Of a stretch of DNA of 10,245 nt, positions 6,278-10,245 are shown piece by piece; the stretch's first letter is position 1, and every line of letters starts with the position of its first letter. The notes under the pieces were generated by a model. The model was not told the DNA's origin. It was given only the letters and a program-made list of their open reading frames with translations, and made no database searches. Origin of the DNA: Nitrososphaera sp. (lineage in GTDB: Archaea; Thermoproteota; Nitrososphaeria; Nitrososphaerales; Nitrososphaeraceae); NCBI GenBank assembly GCA_025935445.1, contig JAICVG010000012.1, positions 1-10,245 of the forward strand. The letters run 5' to 3'. A program made the position numbers and the translations under genes.

Positions 6278-6744
6278 GTCCGAAAGCGAAGAGCAAGGGA
6301 AGGTTGGCAGCAACCAAGCTTAAGTCAAGGCGCACTGGGAAGGGCAAATCCCGCTCTAAGAGGGTCGTGTCTACAAGGAAAGCGACAATCAAGACACGTA
6401 ACAAGAAGACAGCAATTGCTAAAGCTAGGAAGAGAAGCGCCATAGCGCCTAGCAACAAAATCGTCCGCATAATGGGTCACGGACAATTTACCGTGGACGG
6501 TAGGACGCTTAAAAAGCTCAATGATACTGACAATGCTATTGTCGAGTTGGTAAGCACGGAAAGATCCGATGACACGGAATTTAAGAAAAAGCTTACAGAA
6601 CTGAGCAACTTGGTTGTCGAGAACGGCAAGCCTCTCGACCCACACGAGATAATCAGGTCTGATATCATACTGCCTAGTGCAGACCTTTCAATAGACGAAG
6701 CCAAGAAGCTGTTCAGAGGAGAAGGCGTTATCCCAGAGATCTGA
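6274..6744 (+). CDS. pspAA: PspA-associated protein PspAA with a basic N-terminal tail
   Basis: Partner of PspA, encoded in an operon with it (ATGA overlap). Residues about 62-156 match the PspAA domain as I know it. They begin KIVRIMGHGQFTVD, continue through a helix starting LKKLNDTDNAIVELV and the segment ENGKPLDPHEIIRSDIILPS, and end DEAKKLFRGEGVIPEI. The first 62 residues are unusual: 24 are Lys or Arg, none is Asp or Glu, and Ser, Thr, Ala and Gly make up most of the rest, like a histone H1 or ribosomal protein tail. Such a tail could bind nucleic acid or anionic lipid headgroups; this is inference. Its last 17 bases overlap the end of the oppositely oriented pspAB. Confidence 0.88.
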   Translation: MSPKAKSKGRLAATKLKSRRTGKGKSRSKRVVSTRKATIKTRNKKTAIAKARKRSAIAPSNKIVRIMGHGQFTVDGRTLKKLNDTDNAIVELVSTERSDDTEFKKKLTELSNLVVENGKPLDPHEIIRSDIILPSADLSIDEAKKLFRGEGVIPEI

Positions 6745-7336
6745 GGGGGAGATCCCACAGCGGATACCATAACGTCATATCTCGTTCAAAGGGTATTTCT
6801 TCAGCAACTGCTGCCATTATCTTCATCTGCTGTTCAGCATCTATTGTTTTTTGCCCGGTTGGAACGAATGGGTAAAATTTGTTCCGCTTATAATTGTAAA
6901 TCAGATATTGTTGACGGGTTTTTCTTCCTTCTTCTCGGTCGCTTGAAAACTCGAAGACCGCCGCTAGCAGCTTGTCAGAAAATCCCCTTTCTTCAACAAT
7001 ATCGCTGACGGTAGTCAGACCCGCCAGAAGATCTTCAATCCTTTTGCCTTCAAAAACTATCCACATGTATCCGTATGAATCAGTGGTTGTACGCCAAGTT
7101 AGATCAAACTCTGGCTGCAGGTTGCCAAGGAATTGCCTAATGTCTTGTTCCATTTCGTAAAAAAATGTACCGCTGACTGTCTTGAATGTGAGCGCACATC
7201 TGCCGGTAACTTTGAGCCCCATCTTAACCTCAAGTGTGACATATGCTGAAGAAAGTGAGAACAATACTTCAGAGTCGGCTTTTGGGAGGCGATTGCGGCG
7301 GTCTATGTTGTCACGAATCCTTTTGAAAAAGCTCAG
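6728..7336 (-). CDS. pspAB: PspA-associated protein PspAB, probable CTG start
   Basis: Member of the PspAB family, a cytoplasmic partner of PspA systems often encoded with an M48 protease; its biochemical role is not established. Family segments seen are RLPKADSEVLFSLSSAYVTL, GLKVTGRCALTF, a DSYGYMWIVFEGK block, the helix IVEERGFSDKLLAAVFEF, LIYNYKRNKFYPFVPTG and a C-terminal LWYPLWDLPL. The usual N-terminus (SFFKRIRDNIDRRNRLPK) is present in frame but has no ATG, GTG or TTG. CTG at 7336 is in frame, overlaps the htpX stop as CTGA, and lies 10 bases after GGAGG (7347-7351), giving 202 residues. The nearest canonical start, TTG at 7264, would lose 24 conserved-looking residues and has no Shine-Dalgarno site. 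It is translated after htpX, probably by coupling. Confidence 0.88.
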   Translation of the reverse strand: MSFFKRIRDNIDRRNRLPKADSEVLFSLSSAYVTLEVKMGLKVTGRCALTFKTVSGTFFYEMEQDIRQFLGNLQPEFDLTWRTTTDSYGYMWIVFEGKRIEDLLAGLTTVSDIVEERGFSDKLLAAVFEFSSDREEGRKTRQQYLIYNYKRNKFYPFVPTGQKTIDAEQQMKIMAAVAEEIPFERDMTLWYPLWDLPLRSLG

Positions 7337-8253
7337 CTCATGGCAGCCTCCATTTCCATGAGTTTTTTTACCCGCTGGGCAACCGGAGGGTGTGTCGAGA
7401 ACAAGTTTGTAAAGGAACTTCCGGAAACTGCTGGTATGATAAAGAATGCATTCATGCCTTCTATTTCCCTCAAGTCACGTGTGGGGATACGCTTCATTGT
7501 ACCACTTATCTTGAGAAGTGCACTTGCCAGCTTGCTTGGCTTGCCAGTGATAAGAGCGCCATCTCTATCGGCAACATACTCTCGGTACCGAGAAATCGCT
7601 CGGATTATCAAAAAGCTGGCAATCCATGTGATGACTGCGATTAGCAATATTAACAGCATTGCTGCGCCACCTTCATTGCCTCTCCTTCCATAACCACCAC
7701 CTCCTCCACCACCAAACATTGCGCCATACATTCCAAACCTCATCAGATACCACGCCATCACGGAAAAAATGCTAGCAAGAGTCAGGACAAGCACGTCACG
7801 GTTCTTTATGTGCGCCAGCTCATGCGCAATGACACCTTCTAGCTCCTCGGCGTCAAGCTCATCCATCAATCCTGTAGTCACTGCGACGATGGAGCTCTTG
7901 GGTGTCTTGCCGGTGGCAAATGAATTAGGAGTTCTAGTGTTAATGACTGCTATCCTTGGCTTTGAAAGATTATTCCTGGCTACTATGCGCTCTACTAGAT
8001 CGTGAAGTTCTGGAAATTGCTCCCTGCTCACTATTTTTGCGCCAGTGCTCCATAGCACTATCTTGTCCGAGAAGTACCACTGAGCTAGTATCATGATGCC
8101 TGCGATCACAGCTATTGCGATGGCACTGACTCCGACATAAGCAAGTACACTAAGAAATATAATGTAAAGGACTGTAAGAACTGCGAAGCTAACAATCATC
8201 CTAGCAGTAAGGCCGGTATCTCTCTTTTGCCATGGCTGCTTTTTCGTAAACAT
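7333..8253 (-). CDS. htpX: HtpX-like M48 family membrane zinc metalloprotease
   Basis: Inner-membrane protease that degrades misfolded membrane proteins. The zinc motif HELAHIKNRD has His144, Glu145 and His148; the third ligand Glu225 and Asp229 are in EYVADRDGA. STHPPVAQRVKKL near the C-terminus is also a family signature. Two helices lie at about 18-61, and two more flank the active-site region (about 155-175 and 198-218). Between the latter pair is a seven-Gly run with GYGRRGNEGG (181-196), a flexible loop. The 306 residues are full length. The ATG at 8253 lacks a Shine-Dalgarno site but has a TATA box about 28 bases upstream, so transcription should be nearly leaderless. It is followed by pspAB with a four-base overlap, tying it to the PspA system converging from the left. 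Confidence 0.96.
   Translation of the reverse strand: MFTKKQPWQKRDTGLTARMIVSFAVLTVLYIIFLSVLAYVGVSAIAIAVIAGIMILAQWYFSDKIVLWSTGAKIVSREQFPELHDLVERIVARNNLSKPRIAVINTRTPNSFATGKTPKSSIVAVTTGLMDELDAEELEGVIAHELAHIKNRDVLVLTLASIFSVMAWYLMRFGMYGAMFGGGGGGGYGRRGNEGGAAMLLILLIAVITWIASFLIIRAISRYREYVADRDGALITGKPSKLASALLKISGTMKRIPTRDLREIEGMNAFFIIPAVSGSSFTNLFSTHPPVAQRVKKLMEMEAAMS
7347..7351 (-). promoter_or_regulatory. Ribosome binding site inside htpX deciding the pspAB CTG start
   Basis: GGAGG on the minus strand within the last codons of htpX. Exactly 10 bases follow before CTG at 7336-7334, which forms a CTGA overlap with the htpX stop codon. Confidence 0.6.
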
Positions 8254-8276
8254 AAGAGCATTATGGTCGAGATAGT

Positions 8277-8286
8277 CTTATAATGA
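8277..8286 (-). promoter_or_regulatory. TATA box of htpX-pspAB
   Basis: The minus strand reads TCATTATAAG, centred about 28 bases before the htpX ATG, the distance expected for a leaderless archaeal transcript starting at or just before 8253. Confidence 0.6.
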
Positions 8287-8400
8287 TTTAGCCTATGTTT
8301 CTTTCTTTAATTTGCCTCGCAGATGAACGCAATCGACAAATTCTCGCTCGCTTACTTATGAACAAATATTTAGGCTTGACAATTCTTTTGAAAATAAATA

Positions 8401-8442
8401 AAAGCCGTCTCACCATTTTTTTAATTATATTATGGCGGCTTT
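8401..8442. repeat. Bulged inverted repeat between htpX and the DUF72 gene
   Basis: AAAGCCG plus CCAT on the left (8401-8407, 8413-8416) pair with ATGG plus CGGCTTT on the right (8432-8442). There is a 5-base bulge and an AT-rich loop of 15 bases. It could be an RNA hairpin, a terminator-like element or a protein-binding site. It lies in a 330-base divergent intergenic region that otherwise shows only the two promoters and the small ORF 8432-8527. Confidence 0.4.
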
Positions 8443-8527
8443 AGTCATAAGAGTCGGATTTGAGGGATACAGTTTTGTGTGGTTCAAACATTTTAGGAAT
8501 AAAATTTTTAGAATAATAATAATGTAA
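8432..8527 (+). CDS. Possible 31-residue microprotein
   Basis: ATG-to-TAA frame reading MAALVIRVGFEGYSFVWFKH, then a basic and Ile-rich tail. The first 20 residues look protein-like, but there is no Shine-Dalgarno site and the frame is short. It could equally be chance or a remnant. Its ATG lies in the right arm of the inverted repeat. Confidence 0.2.
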   Translation: MAALVIRVGFEGYSFVWFKHFRNKIFRIIIM

Positions 8528-8551
8528 GCGCTATAGGATGTGGATCGACAC

Positions 8552-8559
8552 AATATATG
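8552..8559 (+). promoter_or_regulatory. TATA box of the DUF72 gene
   Basis: AATATATG, centred about 27 bases before the TTG start at 8583, which suits leaderless transcription. A GAGG at 8567-8570, 12 bases before the TTG, is an alternative translation signal. Confidence 0.5.
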
Positions 8560-8582
8560 TTGCACAAGAGGATGGATAAGGT

Positions 8583-9311
8583 TTGATAGAACCTAAAATA
8601 AGAATAGGAACGTCTGGTTATTCATATTCTTGGAACAAAGCCAAGCCAAATGCGTTTGAATGGTATATCAGTCAAGGTTTTAACTCAGTTGAAATTAATT
8701 ATAGCTTTTACCGATTCCCTGCACTCACATCGATAAAATTCTGGCAAATAAAGGCTCCAAGAGATTTCACATTTTCAATTAAGGTGCACCGTTCGATTAC
8801 GCACTACAACAGATTAAAAAAGCCAAGGTCCATTGAGCTTTGGGATCAGTTCTCGAAGATTTTTGAACCGCTCCAAAATAAGATTGACTTTTGGCTCTTT
8901 CAGATGCCAGCAAACTTTAAATTTAAACCAGAGAATCTGGAGAGGGTAAGGTCTTTTTTTAATAGCGGTGATATCATGCATCAAGTTGTAACACGCAAGA
9001 AAGCAGTTATCGAATTCAGAGATTCTTCTTGGTGGAACGAACCGGTTCTAAAAGAGATTGAAAGAGCAGGTATTGCATTTTGTTCTGTCGATGCCCCCAG
9101 ATTACCAAATGAAATTATCACAATAAGCGATGCTATATATCTAAGACTCCATGGTACTGAGACTTGGTACAATTATCTCTATCCTGAGGAAAGGTTGAAG
9201 GAAATAGTATCAGATATGATAGCAATGGGAGCACAGAAAAAGGCAATATACCTCAATAATGATCACGGTATGCTACCCAATGGATTGTTTCTAATGAAAA
9301 GGTTTTTCTAA
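8583..9311 (+). CDS. DUF72 (YecE-like) family protein
   Basis: TIM-barrel-like protein of unknown function, cytosolic. Family segments seen are IRIGTSGYSYSWNKAKPNAF (6-25), VEINYSFYRFP (36-46), FTFSIKVHRSITH (62-74), LFQMPANFKF, AVIEFRDSSWW, IYLRLHG and IYLNNDHG near the end. At 242 residues it is complete. The TTG start is the first possible one after an in-frame TAA (8577-8579). A nine-codon frame (8557-8586) ends in a TGA that overlaps the TTG. The gene stands alone and is clearly more AT-rich than the PSP genes (20 G/C in bases 8641-8700 against 33 in 7801-7860), which may hint at a different origin. Confidence 0.92.
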   Translation: MIEPKIRIGTSGYSYSWNKAKPNAFEWYISQGFNSVEINYSFYRFPALTSIKFWQIKAPRDFTFSIKVHRSITHYNRLKKPRSIELWDQFSKIFEPLQNKIDFWLFQMPANFKFKPENLERVRSFFNSGDIMHQVVTRKKAVIEFRDSSWWNEPVLKEIERAGIAFCSVDAPRLPNEIITISDAIYLRLHGTETWYNYLYPEERLKEIVSDMIAMGAQKKAIYLNNDHGMLPNGLFLMKRFF

Positions 9312-9345
9312 ATTAACAAAGTGACTTTAATTGTATGTCCAGTAC

Positions 9346-9489
9346 ATGTCAAAAGAATCTAATTTTGGCGGCAAAGGACACAACAACATACGGATACGCA
9401 CCAGGGCACCAAGGAGCACATATATACAAATGCTGAATGTGTCTCTTAGAAGAACTTCTCGGCACAAGCTAAGAACCAAAACGGTCTAA
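9346..9489 (+). CDS. Possible 47-residue highly basic protein
   Basis: An uninterrupted ATG-to-TAA frame starting MSKESNFGGKGHNNIRIRTR, containing 8 Arg and 4 Lys and a single acidic residue. A TTTAAT box lies at 9325-9330, rather close to the ATG, and there is no Shine-Dalgarno site. No family is recognised. It could be a small nucleic-acid-binding protein or a chance ORF in the gap after the DUF72 gene. Confidence 0.3.
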   Translation: MSKESNFGGKGHNNIRIRTRAPRSTYIQMLNVSLRRTSRHKLRTKTV

Positions 9490-9733
9490 GGACTGCTGGA
9501 GCATGCAACCAAATATTAAACATTTATTGCCAGAAGCTCTTTTTGAAGAGATCTTCATTCGATTATCCTAATTATTTCTCTATAAATCTTAGCGTCTGGG
9601 AATGAATGATATCTTGATATAATCAATTATGCTTATCCTCCTTATCACCGGAGAGTCGGATAGGGATAAGAGATCAGACAGGCCATTATCGATCAATTTT
9701 AGTAGCCAATGGCTGATGAGGTATGTATACTTT
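9490..9733. other. Gene-poor spacer with two overlapping minus-strand micro-ORFs
   Basis: No recognised gene. On the minus strand, GGAGG (9637-9641) is followed after 10 bases by a TTG (9626) opening a 23-codon frame (IISRYHSFPDAKIYREIIRI). Its TGA overlaps as ATGA the start of a second, 29-codon frame ending at 9469. A near-perfect palindrome TTGATATAATCAA lies at 9614-9626. These may be a frameshifted remnant, micro-ORFs or chance. Confidence 0.25.
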
Positions 9734-10123
9734 TTACTTTCCGACCAGCCTTTTAACATCGTCTATAATTTTCATAACTTCATTTGTAGGTGTCTCCTTG
9801 TCCATAGTGATGTAGTAAAAATGCTCCTGGCTTGATAGTGTTACTATCTTGACCTTTTCATTCTCAGTGAAGGTGTACTCTTCTCGGCCTATTGAATTTT
9901 CAAAGTTCTTCCGGAGTTGATTTCTTGTCGCTTCAATAAAGTGTTCGTTTCTTGCCTCATCTGGCTTTAGTAGTGGCACTACACCTTTTCGTAGGCCCCC
10001 TGCCTTTGTGCGGCCAAATTTATTTATTATTCCTGCATAGCGTATGCGCGGCGAGACAGCAAGAATCCTGCTGCATTCTTGTTTATACATTGGGGTGTCT
10101 GGGTCGGTCTGTGGTCTGTTCAT
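9734..10123 (-). CDS. Small conserved-looking cytosolic protein, possibly thaumarchaeal DUF6659-like
   Basis: 129 residues without signal peptide or membrane helix. The predicted order is a short N-terminal region, helix, strand (RYAGIINKFG, 28-37), a basic loop (GRTKAGGLRKG), a long helix (PDEARNEHFIEATRNQLRKN, 54-73), then strands VKIVTLSS and HFYYITMD and a final helix (EVMKIIDDVKRLV). This alpha/beta layout recalls small sensor or roadblock-like folds. It resembles proteins that I loosely remember in Nitrososphaeria as DUF6659, but that assignment is not secure and no catalytic motif is visible. ATG at 10123 fits a TATA box 26 bases upstream; Met12 (10090) is an alternative start. It stands alone on the minus strand. 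Confidence 0.8.
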   Translation of the reverse strand: MNRPQTDPDTPMYKQECSRILAVSPRIRYAGIINKFGRTKAGGLRKGVVPLLKPDEARNEHFIEATRNQLRKNFENSIGREEYTFTENEKVKIVTLSSQEHFYYITMDKETPTNEVMKIIDDVKRLVGK

Positions 10124-10144
10124 AAGGCTATTTTCAAAGGAGAG

Positions 10145-10152
10145 TTATATAT
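10145..10152 (-). promoter_or_regulatory. TATA box of the 129-residue gene
   Basis: The minus strand reads ATATATAA, centred 25-26 bases before the ATG at 10123. This is a textbook spacing for a leaderless archaeal transcript. Confidence 0.6.
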
Positions 10153-10196
10153 GAGCTACTTGGCCGGTTGGAAGTAAAGATTGAAAATAATTCGTA

Positions 10197-10245
10197 ATGT
10201 TACATGCAATGGACTTGCTGTCTATGACTCCCTCAGCATGCAAAA
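10197..10245 (+). CDS. Possible start of a gene leaving the right edge
   Basis: ATG at 10197 opens a frame (MLHAMDLLSMTPSACK) that stays open to the window end; ATG at 10209 is an alternative. Only 16 codons are visible, so coding status cannot be judged. Confidence 0.2.
   Translation, partial: MLHAMDLLSMTPSACK

Noticed and set aside
6738-6754. GATCT/AGATC hairpin at the convergent pspAA/pspAB ends
   Set aside because: Only five pairs, no T-run on either strand, and inside coding sequence; not enough to call a terminator.
7340-7693. Open plus-strand frame of 117 codons
   Set aside because: Antisense to htpX, whose zinc motif and family signatures are clear; the translation resembles no protein.
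8476-8500. GGTTCAAAC resembling a tRNA T-loop
   Set aside because: No 5-base T-stem, and no acceptor or anticodon arms around it.
9629-9835. 68-codon plus-strand frame
   Set aside because: About half is antisense to the 129-residue gene, which has a proper promoter; the rest is not protein-like.

Overview
The window looks like a chromosomal piece of an ammonia-oxidising archaeon of the class Nitrososphaeria (Thaumarchaeota), probably one of the soil/Nitrososphaera-type lineages. The support is the combination of an A-type heme-copper oxidase cluster ending in a blue-copper protein, an F420-dependent NADP reductase, AT-rich TATA-like boxes about 26 bases ahead of starts (leaderless archaeal promoters), and frequent TTG/GTG starts preceded by a GGAG-type Shine-Dalgarno site. 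No rRNA, tRNA, CRISPR array or intact mobile element was seen.

Left part (1-3160, all minus strand): a terminal oxidase operon, in transcription order a 95-residue two-helix protein, a CuA subunit II with one membrane helix, subunit I, and a membrane-anchored amicyanin-like cupredoxin that runs off the left edge. The first two genes together make one normal subunit II: the gene is split in the loop between the two membrane helices, with a TAATG stop/start overlap. The cupredoxin probably feeds electrons to CuA, and subunit I reduces oxygen. Behind this lies a histidine-phosphatase gene (3160-3840, minus).

Middle (3841-5476): a 600-base gene-poor stretch with a diverged direct repeat and small ORFs that may be real or remnants, then npdG (F420:NADP oxidoreductase) and an unrecognised two-helix membrane protein.

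Centre-right (5543-8253): a compact envelope-stress module. pspA and pspAA run rightwards with an ATGA overlap. htpX and pspAB run leftwards with a CTGA overlap. The two pairs meet tail to tail with a 17-base overlap of their 3' ends. PspA is the ESCRT-III-like membrane-remodelling coiled coil, PspAA and PspAB are its known partner families, and HtpX is a membrane M48 metalloprotease. PspAA carries an extremely basic 62-residue N-terminal tail.

Right part (8254-10245): more AT-rich. It holds a DUF72 gene, two gene-poor gaps with possible micro-ORFs, and a 129-residue protein that looks like a small thaumarchaeal family with a leaderless promoter. A possible gene start lies at the right edge.

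The most noteworthy points are the split subunit II, a His where subunit I normally has the K-channel Lys, the convergent PSP module with a basic-tailed PspAA, and two genes (cupredoxin and pspAB) with no ATG/GTG/TTG at the expected N-terminus but a near-cognate codon exactly 10 bases after a good Shine-Dalgarno site.
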